From NCBI RefSeq assembly GCF_004798905.1, contig NZ_SDMO01000012.1, positions 50,397 to 114,396 of the forward strand: a DNA stretch of 64,000 nt, given 5' to 3'. Of the stretch, positions 1-8,131 are shown piece by piece (the stretch's first letter is position 1; every line of letters starts with the position of its first letter). The notes under the pieces were generated by a model. That model was not told where the DNA came from. It ran no database searches and worked only from the letters and a program-made list of their open reading frames with translations. The translations under genes and the position numbers were made by a program. Origin of the DNA: Halomonas borealis (GTDB lineage Bacteria > Pseudomonadota > Gammaproteobacteria > Pseudomonadales > Halomonadaceae).

Positions 1-1419
1 GCTGATTCCGGCGACGCCCACAACAGCCGCTTCCACGTGGCCGGCCCGTTGGTCGACGAGCGGCTCGGCCTGCAGGTCTACGGCCAGTACGACCAGCGCG
101 ACGAGGACGCCATCGTCGATGGTTATGCCGATCAGCGCCTGGCCAGCGGCACCGCGAAGCTGACCTGGACGCCCGACGAGATCCACGAGCTCGGCCTGGA
201 GGCGGGCTACAGCCGGCAGCGTCGTATCACCAATCCCGGGGAGTCCGTCGCGCTGGCAGGGAGACGGGGGCCGAACGAGCGATCCGAGCAGGAATACGAT
301 CGTCGCCACGTCGCGCTCAGCCACGATGGGCACTTCGATGCCGGCAGCACCACGAGCCATGTGCAGCACGAAGAGGTCGACAACCCCTCGCGCGACATGA
401 ACTACCAGAGCAGCGTGGCGGATACCAAGATGGTGCTGCCGCTGGGGGCCCACATGCTGACCCTGGGGGGGCAGTACGAAAACCAGCGCCTGGAGGACGG
501 CGGCAACCAGTCCAGGACGTCTAGCCTGAGCGAGCTGGAACGCTATCGCTGGGCGCTTTATGCCGAGGACGAGTGGCGAATGACCGAGGCCTTCTCGCTG
601 ACCGGTGGCGTGCGCCTCAACGAGGACGAGAAGTACGGCAGCCACTGGTCGCCGCGTCTCTATGGCGTGTGGCAGCTGGACGATCGCTGGACCCTGAAAG
701 GCGGCGCCTCCTCCGGCTTCCGAGCACCGGACCTGCGTCACACCAGTCCCGGCTGGGTCCAGGTCAGCCGCGGTGGCAACATCTACGGCAATCCGGACCT
801 GGAGGCGGAGACCTCGCTCAGCCAGGAGCTGGGCCTGCACTATGCCGGCGACGACGGCCTGATGGCCGGCTTGACCGTCTTCCATACCGACTTCGAGGAC
901 AAGATCACCCGGATCACCTGCCCGGGGGCCATATGCACCGACGGCGTCAATCAGTTTGGTTCCGATCCCACCTACCGGGTCAACGTCGATGAGGCGGTCA
1001 CCCAGGGCGTCGAGTTTTCCCTGTCCACGCCGCTGGCCGACACCCTGGACCTGAACACCAGCTATACCTACACCGACTCCGAGCAGAAGAGCGGCGAGTA
1101 CGAGGGTGATCCGCTCACCCAGCTGCCCAAGCACCGGGTCACGGCGTCGCTGGACTGGCAGGCCACCGAGCGCCTGAACCAGTGGACCCGCCTGACCTAT
1201 CGCGGCGAGGAGAGCCAGCCCACCACCGGCCCTTCCCAGAGTGCCATCGTCGCCCCGTCCTACACCTTCGTGGATGCCGGCCTCGGTTACCGGCTGACAC
1301 CGCAGACCACCGTCAACGCCGGTCTCTACAACCTGTTCGACGAGGACATCACCGGGGACGAGTACGGCTATGTCGAGGATGGCCGCCGCCTGTGGCTGGG
1401 GGTCAACGTCGAATTCTGA
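1..1419 (+). CDS. TonB-dependent siderophore receptor, 3' part (5' end outside window)
   Basis: The reading frame is open from base 1, so the amino-terminal signal peptide, TonB box and most of the plug lie outside the window. The visible 472 residues are the outer-membrane beta-barrel of a TonB-dependent receptor. Alternating amphipathic strands are obvious, the motif SSGFRAPDL lies near residue 237, a LYNLFDED motif lies near the end, and the protein ends in phenylalanine (NVEF) as outer-membrane barrels do. The spacing of these motifs resembles the FepA/CirA/IrgA group more than the FhuA group. The gene is followed by two siderophore-binding proteins, two permeases and an ATPase on the same strand, so it probably supplies that transporter. 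The exact ligand cannot be read from the sequence. Confidence 0.9.
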   Translation, partial: ADSGDAHNSRFHVAGPLVDERLGLQVYGQYDQRDEDAIVDGYADQRLASGTAKLTWTPDEIHELGLEAGYSRQRRITNPGESVALAGRRGPNERSEQEYDRRHVALSHDGHFDAGSTTSHVQHEEVDNPSRDMNYQSSVADTKMVLPLGAHMLTLGGQYENQRLEDGGNQSRTSSLSELERYRWALYAEDEWRMTEAFSLTGGVRLNEDEKYGSHWSPRLYGVWQLDDRWTLKGGASSGFRAPDLRHTSPGWVQVSRGGNIYGNPDLEAETSLSQELGLHYAGDDGLMAGLTVFHTDFEDKITRITCPGAICTDGVNQFGSDPTYRVNVDEAVTQGVEFSLSTPLADTLDLNTSYTYTDSEQKSGEYEGDPLTQLPKHRVTASLDWQATERLNQWTRLTYRGEESQPTTGPSQSAIVAPSYTFVDAGLGYRLTPQTTVNAGLYNLFDEDITGDEYGYVEDGRRLWLGVNVEF

Positions 1420-1507
1420 TCGTCGCTATCGAGCACGCCATAACGCCGCGGTCGGGCTCAGGTCGGGCCGTGACAATGGCTGATCCATGAACGAGCCACA
1501 GGAGAGC

Positions 1508-2386
1508 ATGATGACGACGAACTGGATGCGGACGGCCGTGATGGTGGGTGCCTGCGCGGCGCCGATGATGGCCCAGGCCCATCAGGTAGAAGGCGAGACG
1601 CGGGCCCCCGAGGTGGTCAGCTTCGACTGGGGTGCCGCGGATACCCTGGCGGCCCTGGGGCTGGCGGATCGCCTCGTCGGCGTGCCGCATCAGCCGGCGC
1701 CGGCCTACGTGGCGCACCTGGTGGAGGGGCGTGCCGATGTGGGAGGGCTCAAGGTGCCCGACGCCGCGGCGGTCGCCGAGGTGGCGCCGGACCTGATCCT
1801 GGTCACCGGTCGCCAATCCGACTCGCTGGAGGCGCTGCGGGCGGTGGCCGAGACTCGAGACGTGACCCTCGGCGAGGGCGATTACTTCGCGGCGCTGAGC
1901 GACAAGGTGCTGGGGATGGCCGCGCCCTTCGGCGCCGAGGCGCAGGCGCGCGAACGTCTCGAGGCCCTGCACGCCGATATCGAAGCGGCCCGCGAGAGCC
2001 TGCCCGACGACCTCGAAGCGGTGGTGGTGATCCATAACGACGGCCACTACTCGTTGCGCCAGGCGCCGGTGGTCGACGAGCTGTTGGAGATCGCTCAGCC
2101 GGCGGTACCGGCGTCCGTCGAGCCGGTGAGCCGCGGTACCCGCACCTTTCATCCGCTGACGCCGGCCGCCATCGCCGAGATGGCCCCGGATGCGCTGTTC
2201 GTGGTCGATCGCAGCGCGGCCATCGGCGAGACCCCGCTGGACGTCGTCTCGCTCGAAGCGGCGCTGGCCGACGAGGGTGGCGAGGCGATCGAGGTGACGG
2301 CGCTCTCGCCGGGGCTCTGGTACCTCGCCGGCGACGGCCTGCAGAGCGTGCGTGCCCAGCTGGAAGAGATCACCGGCAGCCTATGA
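1508..2386 (+). CDS. Periplasmic siderophore-binding protein, FatB/CeuE/YclQ type
   Basis: This is a substrate-binding component of a ferric-siderophore ABC transporter. It begins with a signal peptide ending near AQAHQ. The fold signature VVSFDWGAADTLAALGL followed by a VGVPHQ segment, then DLILVTGRQ and a late SPGLWYLAGDGLQS motif, is the pattern of the FatB/CeuE/YclQ subfamily (periplasmic binding protein, cluster III). The start is chosen at ATG 1508 or the adjacent ATG 1511, because AGGAG lies at 1500-1504; the upstream ATG at 1487 has no ribosome-binding site. It lies between the receptor and a second binding protein. The second protein belongs to a different subfamily, so the transporter may have two interchangeable binding proteins. 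Confidence 0.88.
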   Translation: MMTTNWMRTAVMVGACAAPMMAQAHQVEGETRAPEVVSFDWGAADTLAALGLADRLVGVPHQPAPAYVAHLVEGRADVGGLKVPDAAAVAEVAPDLILVTGRQSDSLEALRAVAETRDVTLGEGDYFAALSDKVLGMAAPFGAEAQARERLEALHADIEAARESLPDDLEAVVVIHNDGHYSLRQAPVVDELLEIAQPAVPASVEPVSRGTRTFHPLTPAAIAEMAPDALFVVDRSAAIGETPLDVVSLEAALADEGGEAIEVTALSPGLWYLAGDGLQSVRAQLEEITGSL

Positions 2387-2471
2387 GCCGGCGCCTCCCC
2401 ACGTGACGGGCGAGCCGACGTTGCGAAACCTCGAACGAGGCGTTGCCGGTCCCGAGGCTGAGGCTTTTCTT

Positions 2472-2490
2472 GATATTGATTATCATTAGT
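2472..2490 (+). promoter_or_regulatory. Candidate Fur box upstream of the second binding protein
   Basis: The 19 bases match 15 of 19 positions of the Fur consensus (GATAATGATAATCATTATC), with the core TGATTATCATTA. It lies 53 bases before the start of the binding-protein gene at 2543 and 85 bases after the stop of the previous one. This suggests that binding protein, permeases and ATPase form their own iron-repressed transcription unit. Confidence 0.72.
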
Positions 2491-2542
2491 CATCGTTTTT
2501 CATCGCCGGTCGCCCAGGCGCCCGGCGAGCCAAGGAGATTCC

Positions 2543-3481
2543 ATGTCGCTTTCTTTGCCCAAGACGCCGCTGCTGGCCGGTGCCTGCCTGGCGACGGCGC
2601 TGGCCGTCGCGGTCGGCTCGGCCCAGGCCCGCACCCTGGACACCGCCCAGGGTAAGCTCGAGGTTCCCGACGCCCCCGAGCGGGTAGTGACCCTCTACGA
2701 GGGGGCCCTGGACGCCTCCCTGGCGGCCGGCGTGATGCCGGTGGGCGCGGTGACCACCCGTGGCGGCGATGACGTGGCCCGCTACCTCGAGGCGTATCTC
2801 GACGAGGCGCGGCCGGCGGTCGTCGGCGTGGTCCGCGAGATCAACATGGAGGCGGTGGTCGGCGAGCGCCCGGATGTGATCCTGGCCGGGCCGAGCCTCG
2901 CCGATGCCCAGTATGCGTTGCTGTCGAAGATCGCACCGACGGTGGTGCCGCAGAGCCCGGGCGTCACGCCGCAGGCCTGGAAGACCGAGGCCCGTCAGTA
3001 TGGTCAGGCGCTGGGGCGTGAGGACGCGGTGAACGCCGCCATCGATGACGTCGAGGCCCGTGCCGCCGAGCTGGCCGAGCGCGTGGGCGTGGCCGATATC
3101 GGTGCCACCGCTAACCTGGTGCGCTGGATGCCCCAGGGGCCGCTGGTGATGTCCGACCGCCTCTTCTCCGCCGGGCTGCTCGCCGCCGTGGGGCTCGAGG
3201 TCGACGACGCCGGCCTGATCAACGGGCGTGGCGCCCACAGCGATCCGCTGAGCCTGGAGAACCTGTCCAAGCTGCAGGGTGACTGGCTGTTTTTGGCCAC
3301 CCTCAACGAGGAAGGCGAGGAGGCCCTGGTGTCCGCCAAGGACTCCCCGGCGTTCGCCCGCCTGCCGGTGGTCGAGAACGACCGGGTGGTGCCGGTGGAC
3401 GGCCAGCTGTGGACCAGTGCCAACGGCCCGCTGGCCGCCGAGGCGATCCTCGACGACATCGAAGCGGCACTCGTGCCCTGA
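2543..3481 (+). CDS. Periplasmic ferric-siderophore-binding protein, FecB type
   Basis: The protein has a signal peptide (hydrophobic stretch residues 8-27, cleavage near AQA-RT) followed by a cluster III periplasmic-binding fold. The motif PERVVTLYEGALDASLAAGV at residues 46-65 is typical of FecB-like ferric dicitrate or hydroxycarboxylate-siderophore binding proteins. LVMSDRLFSAGLLAAVG and GQLWTSANGPLAAEAILDDI are the usual second-lobe motifs. AAGGAG lies just before ATG 2543. The stop codon overlaps the start of the permease gene by one base (TGATG), so the two are translationally coupled. The ligand is probably a carboxylate-type siderophore, given the neighbouring biosynthesis genes, but this is inference. 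Confidence 0.9.
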   Translation: MSLSLPKTPLLAGACLATALAVAVGSAQARTLDTAQGKLEVPDAPERVVTLYEGALDASLAAGVMPVGAVTTRGGDDVARYLEAYLDEARPAVVGVVREINMEAVVGERPDVILAGPSLADAQYALLSKIAPTVVPQSPGVTPQAWKTEARQYGQALGREDAVNAAIDDVEARAAELAERVGVADIGATANLVRWMPQGPLVMSDRLFSAGLLAAVGLEVDDAGLINGRGAHSDPLSLENLSKLQGDWLFLATLNEEGEEALVSAKDSPAFARLPVVENDRVVPVDGQLWTSANGPLAAEAILDDIEAALVP

Positions 3482-4509
3482 TGTCGAAGGCCACCACCGT
3501 CAACACCGAGCCCCGCCCATCGGCGAGGCTCTCCCGCGTCGTGCTGACGCTGTCCGGGCTGCTGGTGCTGGCGGCGCTGGCAAGCCTGCTGTGGGGCGCC
3601 GGCGAGGTCGGCCCGGCCCGCGCCCTGGCGGCGCTCGCCGGGCACGGCGACGAGGAGGCGCGCTTCGTGGTCGGGACCCTGCGCCTGCCGCGCACCCTGA
3701 TCGGCATCGCCGTGGGGTTGGCGCTGGGCGTGGCCGGGGCGCTGCTGCAGGCGGTGTCGCGCAATCCGCTGGCCGAGCCGGGGCTGCTCGGCGTCAGCGC
3801 CGGGGCCGCCTTCGCCGTGGCCGTGGCGCTGTGGCTGGGGGCCAGCGCGGCGACCCTGCGCGTCGCCGTGGCCCAGCTCGGCGCCCTGGTGGGCTGTGTC
3901 GGCGTGATGAGCGTGGTGCGCCTGCGCGGCTTGGGCGACGACCCGGTACGCCTGGTGCTGGCCGGGGCCGCCTTCTCGGCGCTGCTGGCCTCGCTGACCT
4001 CGCTGCTGCTGCTGTTCGATCAGCGCACCGCGGACGAGATCCGCTTCTGGGTGGTCGGTAGCCTGGCCGGCCGCCGCCTCGACGACCTCGTCGCCGTGCT
4101 GCCGAGCCTGGCCCTGGCGCTCGCCGTCACCGGCCTGATCGCCCGGCCGCTGGCGGCGCTGGCGCTGGGCGAGCGGGTCGCCTCGGGGCTGGGTCATCGT
4201 CCCGGTCGGGTGCGGGCCCTGGTGGTGGTCGCGGTGGCGCTGCTGGTGGGCGGTGCCACCGCCATCGCTGGACCGATCGCCTTCGTCGGCCTGGTGGTGC
4301 CCTTCGCCGCCCGTGCCCTGGCCGGCCCCGACATCCGCCGTACCCTGTGGCTGTGCCTGCCGCTGGGCCCGCTGATGGTGCTCGCGGCCGACGTGGTCTC
4401 GCGCCTGGTGGTGGCGCCCTCGGAACTGCCCTTGGGCGTGCTCACCGCACTGGTCGGCGCCCCGGTGCTGGTGGCCGTGGTGCGGGCCCGCCGACTACCG
4501 ACCCTGTGA
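3481..4509 (+). CDS. FecCD-family siderophore ABC permease (first subunit)
   Basis: This is a 342-residue integral membrane protein of the BtuC/FecCD family that forms half of the inner-membrane channel for a ferric siderophore. It has many hydrophobic segments. Family motifs visible are LRLPRTLIGIAVGLALGVAGALLQ, RNPLAEPGLLGVSAGAA, and GPIAFVGLVVPFAARAL, which contributes the coupling helix. The start is ATG 3481, which overlaps the binding-protein stop; an in-frame upstream codon at 3409 lies inside that gene and lacks a ribosome-binding site. The following permease starts 13 bases downstream. The two permeases resemble FecC and FecD and should act as a heterodimer with the ATPase at 5629. 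Confidence 0.92.
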   Translation: MSKATTVNTEPRPSARLSRVVLTLSGLLVLAALASLLWGAGEVGPARALAALAGHGDEEARFVVGTLRLPRTLIGIAVGLALGVAGALLQAVSRNPLAEPGLLGVSAGAAFAVAVALWLGASAATLRVAVAQLGALVGCVGVMSVVRLRGLGDDPVRLVLAGAAFSALLASLTSLLLLFDQRTADEIRFWVVGSLAGRRLDDLVAVLPSLALALAVTGLIARPLAALALGERVASGLGHRPGRVRALVVVAVALLVGGATAIAGPIAFVGLVVPFAARALAGPDIRRTLWLCLPLGPLMVLAADVVSRLVVAPSELPLGVLTALVGAPVLVAVVRARRLPTL

Positions 4510-4522
4510 GCCGGAGACCCGC

Positions 4523-5632
4523 ATGTCCGATACCCTCTCGATGCCCCATCGCGACGACGCCGAGCGCCTCGGGGCGCCGGTCGGCGAACGCGTCGCGCCG
4601 CCGCCCGGTTGCTGGCGGCTGGCCCGGGGCGAACGGCACCTGTTGATCGAGCGTCGCGCGCTGGGCGTCGGCCTGCTGCTGTTGGCCGTGCTGCTGGCGG
4701 CGTCGCTGGCCTACCTGTGCCTGGGCCAGCAGTCGCTGTCGCCCGCCGGTGCCTTCTCGGCGCTGCGCGGCGAGGGCGATGCCATGGCCGTCTTCGTGGT
4801 CCAGGAGCTGCGCCTGCCGCGCCTGCTGGCGGCCTGGCTGACCGGCGCCGCCTTCGCGCTGGCCGGCTGCCTGATGCAGACCCTGGCCCGCAACCGCCTG
4901 GCCACGCCGGGCATCATCGGCATCGACAACGGCGCCACGGCCTTCTCCGTGGCATCCGTGGTGGGGCTCGGCGTGTCGCTGGCGCCGCCGGCCATGGCGA
5001 TGGTCGGGGCCGCCACCGCGGCGGCCATCACCTTCGGCGTGGCCAGCGGCGGCGACACCCGCGGCTACCGCTTCATCGTCGCCGGCATCGGTATCGGCGC
5101 GGTGTTCGGCGCCGTCACCCAGTTGTTGCTGGCCCGGGTGGACATCGACACCGCCAACGCCGCCTATCCCTGGACGGTGGGCACCCTCAACGCCCGCTCG
5201 AGCGGGGCCGTCACGGGGCTCGCCCTGGGCCTGGCCCTGGCTGGGCCGCTGGCCATCGCGCTTGCCCGCTCGCTGTCGTTGATGCGCTTCGGCGACGCCG
5301 TGGCTCGTGGGCTCGGCGTCGAGCTGCGCCGCCGGCGCGTCCAGGTGCTTGCGCTCTCGGTGCTGCTGACCGCCTTGGCGGTGGCGGTGGCCGGCCCGGT
5401 GGGCATGGTGGCGCTGATCGGCCCCGAGATCGCCCGCTCGCTGGCCTCGCCCCGGGGCGTGCCGTTGACCGCCTCGGCCCTGGCCGGCGCCCTGGTGATG
5501 GTGCTGGCCGACCTGACGGGGCGGCTGTTGCTGGCGCCCATCGAACTGCCGGTGGGTATCGTCACCGCCGTGGTCGGCGGCCCCTGGCTGCTGTGGATCC
5601 TGCTGCGTACCGCCAAGAGGACATCGCCATGA
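4523..5632 (+). CDS. FecCD-family siderophore ABC permease (second subunit)
   Basis: This is a 369-residue polytopic membrane protein, the partner of the permease just upstream. It carries the same family signatures: LRLPRLLAAWLTGAAFALAGCLMQ, RNRLATPGIIGIDNGA, and a GPVGMVALIGPEIARSLA coupling region. It also has a longer hydrophilic amino terminus (about 45 residues) than usual. ATG 4523 follows a GGAGA box. Its TGA stop overlaps the ATG of the ATPase gene by four bases (ATGA), so translation is coupled. A long open frame overlapping this gene on the same strand (4609-5628) is a codon-bias shadow. Confidence 0.92.
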   Translation: MSDTLSMPHRDDAERLGAPVGERVAPPPGCWRLARGERHLLIERRALGVGLLLLAVLLAASLAYLCLGQQSLSPAGAFSALRGEGDAMAVFVVQELRLPRLLAAWLTGAAFALAGCLMQTLARNRLATPGIIGIDNGATAFSVASVVGLGVSLAPPAMAMVGAATAAAITFGVASGGDTRGYRFIVAGIGIGAVFGAVTQLLLARVDIDTANAAYPWTVGTLNARSSGAVTGLALGLALAGPLAIALARSLSLMRFGDAVARGLGVELRRRRVQVLALSVLLTALAVAVAGPVGMVALIGPEIARSLASPRGVPLTASALAGALVMVLADLTGRLLLAPIELPVGIVTAVVGGPWLLWILLRTAKRTSP

Positions 5633-6417
5633 CCCCGTCCCATCGCCTAGAGACCCGCTCGTTGAGCCTGGCCTATGGCCGTACCCCCATCATCGAGGAG
5701 CTGGCCGTCGCGCTGCCGCCGGGCAAGGTGACCGCCATCGTCGGCCCCAACGGCTGCGGCAAGTCGACCCTGCTGGCCGGGCTGGCGCGGTTGCATGCGC
5801 CGAGCGCCGGGGCGGTGCTGCTCGACGGCGAGGACATCCGGCGCCTGCCGACCCGTGAACTCGCCCGGCGCCTGGCGCTGCTGCCCCAGGAGGCCACGGC
5901 GCCGGAGGGGCTGACCGTGGGCGAGCTGATCCGCTTCGGCCGCCAGCCGCACCAGGGCTGGTGGCGCCAGTGGTCCGGCGACGATCAGCGGGCGGTGGAG
6001 GCGGCGGTGGTCGCGGCGGGGCTGGAGGCGCTGGCCGAGCGGCCGCTGGAGGCGCTCTCCGGCGGCCAGCGTCAGCGTGCCTGGATCGCCATGACCATCG
6101 CCCAGCAGACCCCGCTGCTGCTGCTCGATGAGCCGACCTCGGCGCTCGATCTGGGCCACCAGCTGGAGGTCTTCGAACTGGTGCGGCGGCTGGCCGCCGA
6201 TGGGCGGACCCTGGCGCTGGTGCTGCACGACCTGGCCAGCGCCTGCCGCTACGCCGATCACCTGATCGCCATGCGCGACGGGCGGATCGTCGCCCAGGGG
6301 TCACCGGCCGAGGTGGTCACCGAGGCCCTGGTGCACGAGCTGTACGGGGTAACCTGCACGCTGATACCGGACCCGGCCAGCGGGGCCCCGCTGTTGGCCG
6401 ACCTACGCCGGGCCTGA
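5629..6417 (+). CDS. Siderophore ABC transporter ATPase, FecE/FepC type
   Basis: This is a 262-residue cytoplasmic ATPase that energises the two upstream permeases. Walker A is GPNGCGKST (residues 39-47), the ABC signature LSGGQ lies at 143-147, Walker B LLLLDEP at 163-169, and the switch histidine at 200. The motif QPHQGWWRQ at 106-114 is shared with the separate ATPase at 8128 and is common in FecE/FepC-type ATPases. The start is the ATG that overlaps the permease stop; the much longer open frame extending upstream from it has no independent start. It is the last gene of the operon and is followed by a strong hairpin at 6423. Confidence 0.95.
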   Translation: MTPSHRLETRSLSLAYGRTPIIEELAVALPPGKVTAIVGPNGCGKSTLLAGLARLHAPSAGAVLLDGEDIRRLPTRELARRLALLPQEATAPEGLTVGELIRFGRQPHQGWWRQWSGDDQRAVEAAVVAAGLEALAERPLEALSGGQRQRAWIAMTIAQQTPLLLLDEPTSALDLGHQLEVFELVRRLAADGRTLALVLHDLASACRYADHLIAMRDGRIVAQGSPAEVVTEALVHELYGVTCTLIPDPASGAPLLADLRRA

Positions 6418-6422
6418 ACGCG

Positions 6423-6450
6423 AGACGCCCCGGCGAGGGCCGGGGCGTCT
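6423..6450. terminator. 12-bp perfect hairpin between convergent genes
   Basis: AGACGCCCCGGC (6423-6434) pairs perfectly with 6439-6450 around a four-base loop. It lies six bases after the ATPase stop codon and before the converging PRC-barrel gene. No T-run follows on either strand, so it may be a weak or bidirectional terminator, or a 3'-end stabiliser. Confidence 0.6.
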
Positions 6451-6492
6451 GAAGGGAAGGGAAGAGTGAAACGGGAAGTGTCGTGTGGCGCG

Positions 6493-7041
6493 TTATTCGG
6501 CGGCCTTCTGGGTCTCGTCGCCGGCCTCCTCGAGGGCGGCACCGGCGCGGGTCAGGGCGCTGGATGTCGCGGCCTTGGTGTTTTCCCAGGCGCTGTTGGC
6601 GCCTTCCTTGGTGTCTGACCAGGCTTCGCGGGTGCTCTGCTTGGCTTCGCTCCACCAATTGTCGGTGTATTCCGGCTGCTGAGTGATTTCCTCTTCGCTC
6701 AGGGCGACATGGACCACGTATTCCACGTCCTCGAGGCTTTCCCCGTTATGGGTCTCGACGGTGAAGTTGCCGGTCTCGATCACGTACTGCTTCTCGCCCA
6801 AGTCGAGCAGGTCGCCGGTGTCGATCACCAGGGCGCGCACCTGCATGTTGTCGTCGAGCAGCACGTCTTCCACTTCGCCGATATCCTGGCCGGGGTCGGC
6901 CTGGGTGACGACGTCGGCGTCGGTCAATTCGTCGGCGGAGTAGAGACCCTGGGGGGCGGCCAGTGCGGTGCTACCGGCACCGAGGCCACCGACCAGGAGT
7001 GCGCCGAGCAGAGCCGAGTTAAGCGGTTTCTTCAGAGTCAT
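6493..7041 (-). CDS. Exported PRC-barrel domain protein
   Basis: This is a 182-residue protein with an apparent signal peptide (LLGALLVGGLGAGSTALAA, cleaved before PQG). A PRC-barrel-like domain follows (about residues 30-105: GLYSADELTDADVV, GEVEDVLLDDNMQVRALVID). The tail is alanine/glutamate-rich, probably helical, with repeated W-x-x-x-K-x-x-x-x-x-A spacing (about 115-182). The start is ATG 7041, because AAGGAG lies nine bases upstream; the earlier in-frame codon at 7095 has none. PRC-barrel proteins of this exported kind are common in halophilic and soil bacteria, but no function is established. It has no evident link to the flanking siderophore genes. Confidence 0.8.
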   Translation of the reverse strand: MTLKKPLNSALLGALLVGGLGAGSTALAAPQGLYSADELTDADVVTQADPGQDIGEVEDVLLDDNMQVRALVIDTGDLLDLGEKQYVIETGNFTVETHNGESLEDVEYVVHVALSEEEITQQPEYTDNWWSEAKQSTREAWSDTKEGANSAWENTKAATSSALTRAGAALEEAGDETQKAAE

Positions 7042-7162
7042 GTGATCGCTCCTTTGAGAAAGTCCATCTTGCAATGGCTCGATACTACGCCACATGACTA
7101 GACATTAGGGACCACGGGGGCGATTTCAAGGGGTGCGTGATGCAGAGGTGTTGTGAGCCCCA

Positions 7163-8131
7163 TCAATCGATCCGCGTGGCCCGCCAGACGCGGCTCGGCG
7201 TCGGCGGGCCCGCGTCGGCGTCCGAGCAGGTATCGTGGCGGATCAGCTCGCTCTCGAGGCAGCTCACCACCAGTCGGCCCTCCTGCTCGCCGGCCTGCCA
7301 GCGGACCGGCAGCCGCCGGCGGGAGCCATCATCGTCACCATCGTCATCGATCAGGGCGTCCTCGACCGAGGCCCTGGCATGGTGGCCGCGGGCCGCGAGC
7401 CACTCCAGCGCCGCGACCTGGGCGCATTGCTCGACGGGCGTCAGCCGCGAGTCGCCGCGGTAGCAGGGCAGGTAGGGACGGTCCTCGCCCTCGGCCTCGA
7501 GCAGCCCCGGCACCTCGGCGGGGGTGATGCGGCCATACTTGCGCAGGGCGGGCAGCACCAGGGCGCTGGTGGCTAGCCGGCAGCCGCCCAGGTGAGTGCT
7601 CTCCCAGACCTCGAAGGGCCGCTCATCACGCGCCACGGCGCCGGCGATGGCCTGGTAGGTGGCATAGCCGAACTTGGCACAGCACTTGTCCTTCTTGCCG
7701 TGGGTACAGCACAGGATCAGCGGCCGGGTCACCTTCCCGACGGCCCAGGCGTCCAGCGCGGCGTCATCGGCGAAGGCCGCCAGGAAGGCCTCGAGTTCTT
7801 CCCGCGGGACCCGATACTCGCGGCATTCCGGCATCAGGAAGATGCGGTGGAGCTCGGCGTCCTCGCCGCGGCGGTGGATCAGGTTGACGCGGCGTCCCGC
7901 CTCGGCGAGGGCCCCGAGGCGCTCGCGCACCGCCTCGGGCATGTCCTTGGCCTGGCGCAGGCTGCGTAGCCACTTGGGGCGTGGCCAGCTGATCAGCAGG
8001 TTGCGCTCGGCGTGGGCGGCGCTACCCACCAGCGGGTCGCCGATGGCCAGGCTGTCCTCGGCGCAGAAGCGTTGGGCCGGTCGGGGGTTGGACGACCCTC
8101 GACGTTCCTCGGCGTGGCTGGGCGCGGTCAT
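7163..8131 (-). CDS. Sucrase/ferredoxin-like (thioredoxin-fold [2Fe-2S]) protein
   Basis: This is a 322-residue protein of the Suc/Fer-like family. The diagnostic segment CCTHGKKDKCCAKFG, followed by WESTHLGGCRLA, supplies the cysteines and histidines that hold a [2Fe-2S] cluster in thioredoxin-like ferredoxins. The start is the ATG whose bases overlap the stop codon of the siderophore ATPase (ATGA), so the two proteins are translated together. That coupling suggests an electron-transfer role in ferric-siderophore metabolism, for example reductive iron release in the cytoplasm. This is inference: the family is defined by its fold, and most members have no assigned partner. The frame continues open upstream of the ATG, inside the ATPase gene, but that part is a shadow. 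Confidence 0.85.
   Translation of the reverse strand: MTAPSHAEERRGSSNPRPAQRFCAEDSLAIGDPLVGSAAHAERNLLISWPRPKWLRSLRQAKDMPEAVRERLGALAEAGRRVNLIHRRGEDAELHRIFLMPECREYRVPREELEAFLAAFADDAALDAWAVGKVTRPLILCCTHGKKDKCCAKFGYATYQAIAGAVARDERPFEVWESTHLGGCRLATSALVLPALRKYGRITPAEVPGLLEAEGEDRPYLPCYRGDSRLTPVEQCAQVAALEWLAARGHHARASVEDALIDDDGDDDGSRRRLPVRWQAGEQEGRLVVSCLESELIRHDTCSDADAGPPTPSRVWRATRID

Noticed and set aside
4609..5628. Long open frame overlapping the second FecCD permease, in frame with the downstream ATPase
   Set aside because: The composition is Arg/Gly/Pro/His-rich, as expected of a shifted frame in GC-rich DNA, and the ATPase has its own coupled start at 5629.
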